Assembly: GCF_900110855.1 (NCBI RefSeq)
Contig: NZ_FOFA01000008.1
Coordinates: 192,521 to 256,520, forward strand
Reading direction: 5' to 3'
DNA length: 64,000 nt
Source: Microlunatus flavus
Lineage (GTDB): Bacteria > Actinomycetota > Actinomycetes > Propionibacteriales > Propionibacteriaceae
In this document: one piece after another, positions 9,219-17,600 of the stretch
Layout: each line of letters starts with the position of its first letter
Position numbering within the stretch: position 1 is the stretch's first letter
The notes under the pieces: generated by a model
Told to the model about the DNA's origin: nothing
The model's input: the letters and a program-made list of their open reading frames with translations, nothing else
The model's database searches: none
Position numbers and translations under genes: made by a program

Positions 9219-10451
9219 TCAGCCGGCGGCCGCCGCCACAGCCGCGGCCAGCCGGTCCGTTCCCTCGAGGATGCGGTCGGGCTCGTAAGTGGTGAAGGAG
9301 AGCCGCATCGCGTTCGGCGGCGGATCGCTGGGGAAGAACGAGGCGCCCGGCACGAAGGCCACGTCGTGCTGCAGCGCGACCGCGAGCAGCCGCGTGGTGT
9401 CCCAACCGTGCGGCAGGCTCGCCCACACGAACATGCCGCCGTCGGGCGCGTTCCAGGTGCTGCCTGGCGGGAGCGCGGACGCGAGGCCGGCCATGAGTGC
9501 GTCCCGGCGCAGGCGGTACGCCCCGCGCGAGCGCGCGATCGCTGCGTCGAGCCGCCCCGCCTCGAGGTAGTGCGCCGCAGCGGCCTGGTCGACCGTGGAC
9601 GTGTGCAGGTCCGCCGCCTGCTTCGCCACGACGAGACCAGCCCGCAGCGCAGGGTCGCTGCGGACCCAGCCCAGCCGCAGCCCGGGAGCCAGGATCTTGG
9701 AGAAGCTGCCCGTGCTGACCACCTGGCCAGGCGCCGCGAGCGAGGCGATCGTCGGCAGCGGCTCGCCCGAGTAGCGCAGCTCGGTATAGGGGTCGTCCTC
9801 CAGCACCCGGAACCCGTGCTGCTCGGCAGCGGCAGCGACGGCCCGGCGGTTCTGCGCGCTCAGGCTACGACCGGTCGGGTTCTGGAACGTCGGCACGACG
9901 TAGAGCAGCTTCGGTCGAAGCCGCTCGGCGAGGGCGGCCAGGGCGTCGGTGTCGATGCCACGCTCGTCCGAGGGCACGGCCACCAGACGGGCGCCGGCGA
10001 GCGCGAAGCACTGCAGGGCCGCCAGGTAGCTCGGGCTCTCGACGAGCACCACGTCGCCGGGGTCGACCAGCACGGTGGAGAGCAGGCTCAGGCCTTGCTG
10101 GGAGCCCGTGGTCACGAGGATGTCGTCGGCTTCGGTCGCCAGCCCCCGGGCGGTGTACCGCTGCGCGATGCCAGCTCGCAACCGCCGATCGCCCTCCGTC
10201 GTGGAGTACTGCAGCGACCGGCGGCCGCCGGCTCGCAGCACGGCGTCGAAGGATGCCCGCGCCCCCTCCAGGTCGAACAGCTCGGGGGCCGGCAGCCCGC
10301 CCGCGAAGGAGATCACCTGTGGGCGTTCTGTCAGGGCGAGCAGGTCGCGGATGACCGAGGAGCGGACCGCACCGATCCGTGCCGACAGGGCAGGTACCCG
10401 CCCCGTCCTCGCCGTGGTGGCTGCTGCGGTTGGCGTCGTGGTGATGCTCAC
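9219..10451 (-). CDS. Fold-type I PLP aminotransferase (LysN / 2-aminoadipate transaminase-like)
   Basis: 410 residues without a GntR domain, so an enzyme rather than a MocR regulator. Visible signatures are VISFAGGLPAPELFD at the N-terminus, LQYSTTEGDRRLRAGIA, TTGSQQGLSLL, VPTFQNPTGRSLS, EDDPYTELRY, the Schiff-base lysine in STGSFSKILAPGLRLGW, and the C-terminal MRLSFTTYEPDRI with the carboxylate-binding Arg. This set is typical of LysN-like transaminases acting on 2-aminoadipate, branched or aromatic amino acids. The substrate is open. It starts at an ATG after an Ala/Thr-rich leader. Its 3' flank (8990-9218) shows no gene. Confidence 0.9.
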   Translation of the reverse strand: MSITTTPTAAATTARTGRVPALSARIGAVRSSVIRDLLALTERPQVISFAGGLPAPELFDLEGARASFDAVLRAGGRRSLQYSTTEGDRRLRAGIAQRYTARGLATEADDILVTTGSQQGLSLLSTVLVDPGDVVLVESPSYLAALQCFALAGARLVAVPSDERGIDTDALAALAERLRPKLLYVVPTFQNPTGRSLSAQNRRAVAAAAEQHGFRVLEDDPYTELRYSGEPLPTIASLAAPGQVVSTGSFSKILAPGLRLGWVRSDPALRAGLVVAKQAADLHTSTVDQAAAAHYLEAGRLDAAIARSRGAYRLRRDALMAGLASALPPGSTWNAPDGGMFVWASLPHGWDTTRLLAVALQHDVAFVPGASFFPSDPPPNAMRLSFTTYEPDRILEGTDRLAAAVAAAAG

Positions 10452-10500
10452 TGCTGCTCCTGGAGGTCCGTGACGGGCACCCTATGCCGCAACGGCGACG

Positions 10501-10803
10501 TCACCCCTGAGATGACGCTGCATGGGCGTCGGCGCGCCAGTCCTCCACCTGCTCGAGGAACCGCGCGAACGTGTTCGAGCCCGTCGACACCATGCGGTGG
10601 CCGACGCCGGCGACGACCTCGTCGGGGTGGAGACGCCCCGGTCGTCGCCGCCGTCTCCTCGTCGATCGCGACGCTCCTGATCACCGGACCGAAGCGTCCT
10701 GCGATCCCGACAGGGCGTCGCGACACGAGAGGCCAGGAGTGGACATCCGCCTCCGGCAGCTCCTGGGCCCAGTCCTGCGCCATGAGCAGCGTGTTCCTGC
10801 GCC
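10501..10803 (-). pseudogene. Unidentified gene remnant with one frameshift
   Basis: Two minus-strand frames look coding and together fill this gap. One reads MAQDWAQELPEADVHSW and on to FGPVIRSVAIDEETA. After a shift near 10640 another reads GVSTPDEVVAGVGHRMVSTG then FARFLEQVEDWRADAHAASS and a stop at 10501. The residue mix and G/C third positions look real, but I do not recognise the family and no start codon with a ribosome site is visible. It lies directly downstream of the TetR gene and may be what is left of its target gene. Confidence 0.35.
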
Positions 10804-11424
10804 CTAGGCCTGAGCTGCGGACTCGAGCATGGCGACCCGCGTGAGCGTCCGAAGGGTGCTGGCTGCGTGCAGCAGCGGAGCCGGGTCGGCCTCGACCCGA
10901 GCGAGCATCTCCGCGCCCTCGATCAGCGCTATCGCGCTGCTCGCCAGCTCCTCGGCACGCTCTGTCGTCATGCCCGCCTCGACCAGACGCTGCCCCACGA
11001 CGTCCTTCCAGCGGGAGAACGCCTCGGCGGCCGCCGCGCGCAGTGCCGGTGCCCGGGTGACGGACTCGAGCGCCGTGGTGGCCACGGGGCAGCCGTCCGC
11101 CCAGTCGGACTTGGGAAGCGCCTCCGCGAGCAGCAGCGGACACGCTGCCAGTGCGTCCTCGACGGGCTCGATCTCGAGAGTTCGCCGAAGCGTCGCGGCA
11201 AAGGCATCCGCGCCGAGACCGAGTGCGGCGACGCACAGCTCCTGCTTCCCGCCCGGGAAGTGGAAGTAGAAGGAGCCCATCGGGGCCGACGCGGCGACCG
11301 CGATGTCCTTCACCCCGGTCGCCTCGTAGCCCTGCCTGCTGAACAGCTCGACCGCGGCCTCCACCAGGCGCTGGCGACTACCGCTGCCCCCCGTCGTGCC
11401 GGGTCGGAGCCTCGTAGCAGCCAC
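10804..11424 (-). CDS. TetR-family repressor, LmrA/YxaF-like
   Basis: GTG at 11424 gives 206 residues, the usual size; the open frame extends further but without family similarity. The helix-turn-helix runs over about residues 13-58 (RQRLVEAAVELFSRQGYEAT, then VKDIAVAASAPMGSFYFHFP). The C-terminal half, with ACPLLLAEALPKSDWADGCPVATTALE and a long helix ending AIALIEGAEMLARVEAD, is of the LmrA/YxaF (TetR_C_33) type. It is divergent from the NIPSNAP gene with only 56 bases between. That gap holds the perfect 8-bp palindrome GAGCGCTC (11455-11462), a possible operator half. Confidence 0.88.
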   Translation of the reverse strand: MAATRLRPGTTGGSGSRQRLVEAAVELFSRQGYEATGVKDIAVAASAPMGSFYFHFPGGKQELCVAALGLGADAFAATLRRTLEIEPVEDALAACPLLLAEALPKSDWADGCPVATTALESVTRAPALRAAAAEAFSRWKDVVGQRLVEAGMTTERAEELASSAIALIEGAEMLARVEADPAPLLHAASTLRTLTRVAMLESAAQA

Positions 11425-11480
11425 GTTGACGACCCTACCGCCTGTCACTATGGTGAGCGCTCTACTTAAGGCGGGACATC

Positions 11481-12188
11481 GTGGACGTGATCGAGCTGCG
11501 GCAGTACACGCTGCACCGTGGGCAGCGGGACGTCCTCGTCGAGCTGTTCGACAGTGAGTTCGTCGAGCCGCAGGAGGCTGCCGGCATCCGGGTGCTTGGG
11601 CAGTTCCGCGACCTCGACGACGACGACCGCTTCGTCTGGTTCCGGGGTTTCGAGGGCATGGCGAGCAGGGGGCCTGCACTCGCGGCCTTCTATGGCGGTC
11701 CCGTGTGGCGGAGTCACCGCGACAAGGCGAACGCCACCATGGTCGACTCCGACGACGTCCTGCTGCTCCGTCCGGTCCGCGGGTCGTCGGGCTGGTGCGG
11801 GCCCCCGGCCAGCACGTTCTCGCAGGCGGGTGAGCCGTGCGCTCCTCCACTCCTTGTGGCGTCGATCTTCAACATCGCGGGGTCGGCCTCGGCCTCGAGA
11901 TGCCTGCGGTTCCTGACGGAGGTGGTCGAGCCGCTTGAGGCTGCTGCCGGGGTGACGACCGTCGCTCTGCTCGAGACCGAACCGCGGCAGAACAACTTCC
12001 CCGCACTTCCCGTCCGGGAGGGCGAGACGGTGCTGGTCCGCGTCGCGCGCTACCCGGATGTAGCGGTGCACCGCCGTCTTCGACGAGCACTCCGGCACGC
12101 ACCGGGCTGGCACGCCTTCACCACGTGCCTGCAGGGCGAGCCTGACGAACGACGGCTGGCACCCACCGAAGGGTCCGCCCTCCGTTGA
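11481..12188 (+). CDS. NIPSNAP family protein
   Basis: GTG start at 11481, 235 residues. It opens with VIELRQYTLHRGQRDVLVEL, the first strand and helix of a ferredoxin-like NIPSNAP domain, followed by GQFRDLDDDDRFVWFRGFEGM. The second half repeats the layout more weakly (LLETEPRQNNFPALPVREGE, then VLVRVARYP), consistent with two dimeric alpha-beta-barrel domains. The molecular role of these proteins is poorly known; many lie near oxidoreductases or TetR repressors, as here. Its stop overlaps the TTG start of the next gene (TTGA), so the two are translationally coupled and likely controlled by the divergent TetR protein. Confidence 0.85.
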   Translation: MDVIELRQYTLHRGQRDVLVELFDSEFVEPQEAAGIRVLGQFRDLDDDDRFVWFRGFEGMASRGPALAAFYGGPVWRSHRDKANATMVDSDDVLLLRPVRGSSGWCGPPASTFSQAGEPCAPPLLVASIFNIAGSASASRCLRFLTEVVEPLEAAAGVTTVALLETEPRQNNFPALPVREGETVLVRVARYPDVAVHRRLRRALRHAPGWHAFTTCLQGEPDERRLAPTEGSALR

Positions 12189-13086
12189 CCGACCACCCGG
12201 GCCGACGTCCTCTGATCGGCGTCGCCACCTGCGCTGCAGCACCCGACCTCGACGAGGACGGACCGCTGCTGGTGTCGGCCCTGACGGATGCGGGCGCCGA
12301 CGTCCGCGTGGGCGTGTGGGACTCCGAGGCGGTGTCGTGGCCGGAGTTCCCCGTCGTGCTCGTGCGCAGCACCTGGGACTACCCGCTCAGGCGCGCCGAG
12401 TTCCTCGACTGGACGCGCCGGTGCCGGCGCACGGCCAACCCGCGAGACGTCCTGGCCTGGAACACGGACAAGCGCTATCTCGACGACCTGGCTGCTGCAG
12501 GAGTGGCGACGATCCCCACGATCTTCCTCGACCCCGGCCAGCCGCTGCGGGCGACTGGGACCCCGAGGGCGACACCGTGATCAAGCCGGCCGTGAGCGGT
12601 AGCGCCGCAGACACCGGGCGGTTCGCGGACCTGGGCGACCCGCGGGCGACCGCGCTCGTCGCGGAACTCCATCGTCAGGGCCGGACGATCATGGTGCAGC
12701 CGTACGTCGACGCCATCGAGGCGGACGGCGAGACCAGCATGGTGTTCCTGGGTGGAGAGTTCTCGCACGCCGTCCGACGGGACCCGCTGCTCGTCGAACA
12801 CGGAGTGCGTCACCCGGTCGTCGTGGCCGACGTGCTGCACACCGTCTCCTCGGTCCGACCGAGCGAAGCCGAGCACGCACTGGCGGCGGCGGCGCTGGCG
12901 ACGGTGCCAGGCGGCCGGCGAGGGCTCACGTACGCCCGCGTCGACCTGGTCCCCGGCGCTCAGGGTCCCCTGCTCCTCGAGCTGGAAGTCACCGACTGCT
13001 TCCTCTTCCTCTCCTTCGCCTCCGCCGGGTCGCGCGACCGCCTCGCCCGTCACCTCCTCGCGTCCGACTGCCCAGGCGGATCATGA
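12185..13086 (+). pseudogene. ATP-grasp (RimK/glutathione-synthetase-like) protein, split by a one-base deletion
   Basis: The first frame (TTG at 12185) gives PLIGVATCAAAPDLDEDGPL, VLVRSTWDYPLRRAEFLDW and NPRDVLAWNTDKRYLDDL, then stops at 12580. The second frame takes over near 12550 with DWDPEGDTVIKPAVSGSAAD, MVQPYVDAIEADGETSMVF, GGEFSHAVRRDPLL and YARVDLVPGAQGPLLLELEV, ending at 13086. Joined, they form one complete ATP-grasp protein of about 300 residues, with the ATP-binding Lys in VIKPAV and the metal-ligand Asp/Glu near the end. It would ligate an amino acid or peptide. One missing base between PLRA and DWDP explains everything; real decay or base-calling error are both possible. Confidence 0.85.
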
Positions 13087-13216
13087 CCAGGGCGGTGGGG
13101 GCGGAAGCCCAGCCCGTCCCTGCCCGGGTCGCGGGCGATCGTGACGCGGCTGGGGACATCCGGCGCCGGGCTCCGACGACGAAGCAGGACACAGCCGGAC
13201 ATGTGAAAGGTCGACG

Positions 13217-13768
13217 ATGAGCAAGCTGCTCTACTCCGCGACGATGTCGCTCGATGGTTTCATCGCAGGACCCGACGGCGACATGTCGTGGTTGAGCGAC
13301 TACCTCGCCACACCGAACCCGGGCGCCGACCTCCTGATGGACGAGATCGGGTCTCTCCTGGTTGGACGCCGTACCCACACCGGCGACGACCCGAACGCCG
13401 GCACGGAGGACGAGGGCGCTTTCGGCGGCCGGTGGGTGGGTCCGGTCGTCGTGCTGTCACGCTCCCCCGAACGGTTCGCTGACACGCCGGGGCTGATGTT
13501 CTCGGGGGACGTTCGCGAGGCCGTCGCGGCGGCGAAGGACGCTGCCGCGGGGAGGTACGTCAACGTCCTCGGTGCCGGCGTCGCACGGAGCTTGATCGAG
13601 GCAGATCTCCTCGACGAGGTCATGGTATTTATCGCTCCCTTCCTGCTCGGCGACGGCGTCCGCCTGTTCGACCGCCCCGGCGGCAGGACGGTTCGGCTCG
13701 AGCCCGTCGACCGGCCCGAGATCACCGGCCCGACAGGTCGGTGGTTCGAGATCGCGAGGCGTTCCTGA
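13217..13768 (+). CDS. RibD C-terminal/DHFR-fold reductase, copy 1
   Basis: 183 residues, starting SKLLYSATMSLDGFIAGPDGD, the first strand and substrate loop of the RibD_C/dihydrofolate-reductase-like family. LLVGRRTHTGDD, GPVVVLSRSP, YVNVLGAGVARSLIEADLLDE and FLLGDGVRLFDRPGG follow, the last covering the NADPH-binding half. These small reductases are not true folate enzymes; they use NADPH on unknown pterin- or riboflavin-like substrates. It is the first of four family members between 13 and 23 kb. It heads a same-strand series with the hydrolase, YCII and sigma-factor genes downstream. Confidence 0.88.
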   Translation: MSKLLYSATMSLDGFIAGPDGDMSWLSDYLATPNPGADLLMDEIGSLLVGRRTHTGDDPNAGTEDEGAFGGRWVGPVVVLSRSPERFADTPGLMFSGDVREAVAAAKDAAAGRYVNVLGAGVARSLIEADLLDEVMVFIAPFLLGDGVRLFDRPGGRTVRLEPVDRPEITGPTGRWFEIARRS

Positions 13769-14035
13769 TCCTCGACGAGCTGTCCTCTCCCTCCGCAACC
13801 ACCTGATCGCGAATTCCCCATGCCATGCCTCGTTCGCCCGGCAGGCACCCGCCCCTCGACGACTGTCGTCCGCGAGAGTCCGACGACGCTGCCTCCCCCG
13901 CGACCATGACGGAGTCCGAGGAGGTGGTGCCCGTGAACGAAGGATCACGATGGATGCCTCCGAGGAGAATCACGGCCCGGCGTCCGGGCGGCAGGGCGTC
14001 GCGGGGGCCGTTCATCTCGCCCGAAAGGCACGCCC

Positions 14036-14803
14036 ATGTACTTCACGTCCGAGACATCGCTCGGCGGCACCGTCCTCGAACGTGCCTTCGTCCTCGGCGA
14101 CATCCCAGGTCTGCTGTGGACACCGGCCTCCTCGCCGGCTCCGCTGATCCTGCTCGGTCACCCCGGCGGGCTGCCCGCCATGTACCCGCGGCTCGTCGGT
14201 CGAGCGGAACAGCTCGCCGCGATCGGCTTCGCCACAGCCACGATCGAGCTTGCCGGCAGCGGGGAACGACCTCGATTGACCGACGTCGAGCAGGCCCGCG
14301 CCGACCTGCGCCGAGCCCTGGCCGCGGGCGACCCGGTCGAGCGGATCGTCGACCGGCTGATCCTGCCGCTCGTGGAACGGGCGGCGCCGGAGTGGCAGTC
14401 CACTCTCGACGAGCTCCTTGCGCTGCCGGACGTCAGCGGCCCGGTCGGCTACTCGGGCGGGGTGCTCGCGATCGGTGTCCGCCTGGCCGCCACCGAACCC
14501 CGCATCGCGGCCGCCGGTCTCTTCGCCGGCAGCCACGTCCCTCGCTCGACGTCCGACGAGGCCCGTCGCGTCACGATCCCGCTGCACGTCCTGCTGCAGT
14601 GGGACGACGAAGGCAACGACCGGAGCCTGGCGCTGGACCTGTTCGACGCCTTCGGCTCCAAGGAGAAGACGCTCTACGCCAGCATGGGGGGGCACACCGG
14701 AGTCCCTCGCCACGCGGCCGACGACGCGGCCGCCTTCTTCGCCCGGCACCTGGGGCTCCGCCCGAGCCAGGGCGAGCACCACGCAGGCTCGGTCGGGTCA
14801 TGA
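14036..14803 (+). CDS. Alpha/beta hydrolase
   Basis: 255 residues. LILLGHPGGLP follows strand 3 and supplies the oxyanion-hole region. The nucleophile elbow is GYSGG (Ser in PVGYSGGVLAIG), and the catalytic His is in SMGGHTGVPRHAAD near the end; the acid is probably Asp in LLQWDDEGND. The layout fits dienelactone-hydrolase-like or acyl esterases. The first 30 residues have no signal peptide, so it is cytoplasmic. A 267-base gap separates it from the reductase upstream, and 88 bases from the YCII gene downstream, so a separate promoter is possible. Confidence 0.82.
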   Translation: MYFTSETSLGGTVLERAFVLGDIPGLLWTPASSPAPLILLGHPGGLPAMYPRLVGRAEQLAAIGFATATIELAGSGERPRLTDVEQARADLRRALAAGDPVERIVDRLILPLVERAAPEWQSTLDELLALPDVSGPVGYSGGVLAIGVRLAATEPRIAAAGLFAGSHVPRSTSDEARRVTIPLHVLLQWDDEGNDRSLALDLFDAFGSKEKTLYASMGGHTGVPRHAADDAAAFFARHLGLRPSQGEHHAGSVGS

Positions 14804-14891
14804 GCAGCGCACCCCCGGCGTCGGCCAGGCAGCGCCGAGGTGGAGCCCGACGGGGATTCGCCATGTCGGAACAGACACGAAGGAGTCGTTG

Positions 14892-15308
14892 GTGAAGGTT
14901 CTGGTGATGGTCAAGGCGACAGAACGGTCGGAGTCCGGCGACCTCGGTTCTCCGGAGGAGTTCGAGGCCATGGACCAGTACACCGCGAAGCTGGTCGAGG
15001 CGGGCATCGTCCTCGCCGGTGACGGGCTCCAGCCCAGTGCGAAGGGCAAGCGCGTCGCTTTCGACGTCGACGGCACGACCTGGGTGAGGGACGGTCCGTT
15101 CGCCGAGACGAAGGAGCTGATCGCAGGCTTCTCCGTCTGGGAGGTCGCCTCGATGGAAGAAGCCGTCGAGTGGGTCCGGCGTTCACCGCTGCGCGGCGGC
15201 GAGGTCGAGATCCGGAAGGTCCTCGACGCCGAGGACTTCAGCGACTTCCACGCCGAGGCGAGCCCGTCCGGGCTCGACGCGCCTGCAGAGCCCGGCTCGA
15301 CGCGCTGA
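14892..15308 (+). CDS. YCII-related (DGPF) protein paired with the ECF sigma factor
   Basis: GTG at 14892 with AAGGAG just upstream gives 138 residues. It begins KVLVMVKATERSESG; the family-defining DGPF lies at residues 67-70 (WVRDGPFAETKELIAGF), followed by WEVASMEEAVEWVRRSP. This dimeric ferredoxin-like fold is the usual partner of ECF42-group sigma factors in actinobacteria. The stop overlaps the sigma-factor ATG (TGATG), so the two are co-translated. Its biochemical role is unknown; DGPF proteins are the known regulatory targets and neighbours of these sigma factors. Confidence 0.9.
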   Translation: MKVLVMVKATERSESGDLGSPEEFEAMDQYTAKLVEAGIVLAGDGLQPSAKGKRVAFDVDGTTWVRDGPFAETKELIAGFSVWEVASMEEAVEWVRRSPLRGGEVEIRKVLDAEDFSDFHAEASPSGLDAPAEPGSTR

Positions 15309-16552
15309 TGGTCCTCGCGACCCACGAGGCGATCGACGCGGTCTGGCGGATCGAGTCGGCCCGACTGGTCGCGCGTCTGGTCCGGATCGTGCACGATGTC
15401 GGGCTGGCCGAGGACCTCGCGCAGGACGCCCTCGTCGCCGCGCTCGAGCAGTGGCCCAGGTCGGGCGTGCCCGCGAGACCCGGCGCGTGGCTGATGACCG
15501 TGGCTCGCCGTCGGGGCGTCGACGCCCTCCGTCGCGCAGCGACCTTGGGCGGCAAGCTCGAGCTGCTCGGTCGCGACGTCTCCCCTGACCTGACGCCGAT
15601 GGAGGATCTCGAGCTCGATCTGCACGTCGACGACGACGTGCTGCGGCTGATGTTCACCGCGTGCCACCCGGTGCTGTCCGTCGACGCCCGCGTCGCTCTC
15701 ACCCTGAAGGTCGTCGCGGGCCTCTCCACGGAGGAGATCGCCCGCGCGTTCCTGGTGCAGGGCACGACGATGGCGGCCCGCATCACGCGGGCCAAGAAGG
15801 CGCTGGCCGACGCCCAGGTGCCGTTCCAGGTCCCGGTCGGTGACGAGCTCGCCGACCGTCTGGCGTCGGTGCTCGAGGTCGTCTACCTGGTCTTCAACGA
15901 GGGGTACACCGCCACGGCCGGGACGCGGCTGGCACGCGTCGAGCTGTGCCAGGAGGCGACGCGCCTCGGCCGCATGCTCGCCGCCCTGGTGCCGGATGAA
16001 TCCGAGACGCACGCGCTCGTCGCACTGATGGAGATCCAGGCATCCCGCCTCCGCACCCGCTCCCGTCCCGACGGGACGATCATCACCTTGGACCAGCAGG
16101 ACCGGTCCCGGTGGGACCGCCTGCTGATCACCCACGGTCTCAGCGCACTCGACCGGGCGGAGCGCACCGTCAGGAGTCCCGGCCCGTACCTGGTCCAGGC
16201 CCAGATCGCGGCGTGCCATGCTCGGGCGGCACGTGTCGCGGACACGGACTGGGCGCGCATCGCCGAGCTGTACGCCGATCTCGTCGCGATCACCCGCTCG
16301 CCGATCGTCGAGCTGAACCGCGCGGTCGCGGTGTCGATGGCCGACGGCCCGGCGGCCGGGCTCGCCGTGACCGACACGCTGCTCGACGTGGCGGTGCTCC
16401 GCGGGTACCACCTGCTGCCGAGCGTGCGGGCCGACCTGCTGTCCAAGCTCGGCCGTCCCGCCGACGCCCGGGCGGAGTTCGAGCGTGCCGCCGGGCTCAC
16501 CGCGAACGAGGTCGAGCGGAGCCACCTCCTCGCGCGTGCCCGCTCCACCTGA
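15308..16552 (+). CDS. ECF42-type RNA polymerase sigma factor with TPR-like C-terminal extension
   Basis: 414 residues, twice the size of a minimal ECF factor. Region 2 covers about residues 5-75 (SARLVARLVRIVHDVGLAED, LAQDALVAALEQWP, PGAWLMTVARRRGVDALRR). Region 4 covers about 110-170 (LTLKVVAGLSTEEIARAFL, TTMAARITRAKKAL). The rest is a helical DUF6596/TPR-like extension (VYLVFNEGYTATAG, PIVELNRAVAVSMADGPAAG, LPSVRADLLSKLGRPADARA). This architecture plus the YCII neighbour marks the ECF42 group, which has no classical anti-sigma factor; the extension is thought to be needed for activity. It probably drives its own YCII operon and perhaps the hydrolase and reductase genes around it. Confidence 0.92.
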   Translation: MVLATHEAIDAVWRIESARLVARLVRIVHDVGLAEDLAQDALVAALEQWPRSGVPARPGAWLMTVARRRGVDALRRAATLGGKLELLGRDVSPDLTPMEDLELDLHVDDDVLRLMFTACHPVLSVDARVALTLKVVAGLSTEEIARAFLVQGTTMAARITRAKKALADAQVPFQVPVGDELADRLASVLEVVYLVFNEGYTATAGTRLARVELCQEATRLGRMLAALVPDESETHALVALMEIQASRLRTRSRPDGTIITLDQQDRSRWDRLLITHGLSALDRAERTVRSPGPYLVQAQIAACHARAARVADTDWARIAELYADLVAITRSPIVELNRAVAVSMADGPAAGLAVTDTLLDVAVLRGYHLLPSVRADLLSKLGRPADARAEFERAAGLTANEVERSHLLARARST

Positions 16553-16636
16553 CCGGCTCGAGGGCCGCAGGGCGCGGGTCGGGCGCAGCGCGCCTGCGCC
16601 GCGCCCGGCCGCGGTCCGCGGGGTGCCAGCCGGTGC

Positions 16637-17236
16637 TTACGCAGCCGCCGCGGGCGGGAGCACCCGGTAGTCGACCAGCAGGTAGCCACTCGGCGAGGTG
16701 GTGCCACGGAGCACCTCGAGCTGCATGGCCGACAGGTCGGTGAGCAGGCGCTTGCCGGCTGCGGCGACAGTCGGGGCGATCACGAGCCTCAACTCGTCGA
16801 GGAGACCGGCGCCGAGGAGCGTCCGGGCGACCGAAATGCTCCCGTGCACGCCGATCTCGCCGCCCGGCTGGGACTTGAGGTGCCGCACGAGCTCCACCAC
16901 GTTGCCCTCGATCACCTGCGACTCGGCCCAGGCGGGTTCGAGGGGCGTGGAGGTCGCGACGTACTTCGGCACGGCGTTGATGAAGGACGCGAAGGGCTCG
17001 ATGTCGCTGCCCGGCCAGAACGTCACCCACTCGTCGTAGGTGCGGCGACCCAGGATCACGGTGTCCTGGTTGGCGATGAGGGCCGCGCCGCTGGCATCCA
17101 CCTCATCGTCCCAGGCGGTGATGAACTGGTCAGGCGCTTCCGCCACCCCGTCGAGCGAGAGGAAGTAGCCCCCGACCACCTTGCGGGTGGGCGGCTCGGA
17201 CTGGCCTTCGCTGCGGTCGTAGTCGGTCTGGGACAT
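16637..17236 (-). CDS. RibD C-terminal/DHFR-fold reductase, copy 2
   Basis: ATG at 17236 with AAGGAG upstream gives 199 residues; the longer open frame upstream has no ribosome site. A polar leader of about 20 residues precedes KVVGGYFLSLDGVAEAPDQF. VILGRRTYDEWVTFWPG is the family substrate loop, and EIGVHGSISVARTLLGAGLL with LRLVIAPTVAAAGKRLLTDL forms the NADPH-binding part. It is convergent with the ECF42-type sigma gene, ending 84 bases from it. Such reductase/sigma neighbours recur at 20 kb, which suggests a shared theme rather than chance. Confidence 0.87.
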   Translation of the reverse strand: MSQTDYDRSEGQSEPPTRKVVGGYFLSLDGVAEAPDQFITAWDDEVDASGAALIANQDTVILGRRTYDEWVTFWPGSDIEPFASFINAVPKYVATSTPLEPAWAESQVIEGNVVELVRHLKSQPGGEIGVHGSISVARTLLGAGLLDELRLVIAPTVAAAGKRLLTDLSAMQLEVLRGTTSPSGYLLVDYRVLPPAAAA

Positions 17237-17600
17237 GGAGGCTCCTTCGGCGAAGTGCGAGTCGTGTTGCTCGTCACCAGTACGTCGATCAGGGCGGGCC
17301 GCGATCGACACCCTGCGAGACCGAGTTCAGCGGCTGGGCCGGGTTCGACGGTCGCGACAGCCCCCGCTCCCGGAACGACCAGGGTCAGCCGACCGGATCG
17401 CGGTGACGTCGGGGGCCTCTGGCCAGGTCGGCCTTCACTCGCCGGCTTCGACGAAGCGCAACCATCTCCTCACCGGGCTGTGGTCAGACCTGCCGACCGC
17501 AGGGCCGGTCCCGGGTGTCGGAAGGCCCCTCGCACGCGCTGACCGCTGCGGCCGCGACCTGCCGCACGCGCTCGGGCCAGGCGTGCCGCTCGCTGGACCA
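17237..17600. other. Gap without a recognisable gene
   Basis: Between the second reductase (start at 17236) and the exporter's 3' end at 17601. The translations in all frames are Arg/Pro-rich and resemble no family. It should hold the promoter of the reductase gene, but no clear -10/-35 pair was found. Confidence 0.4.
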
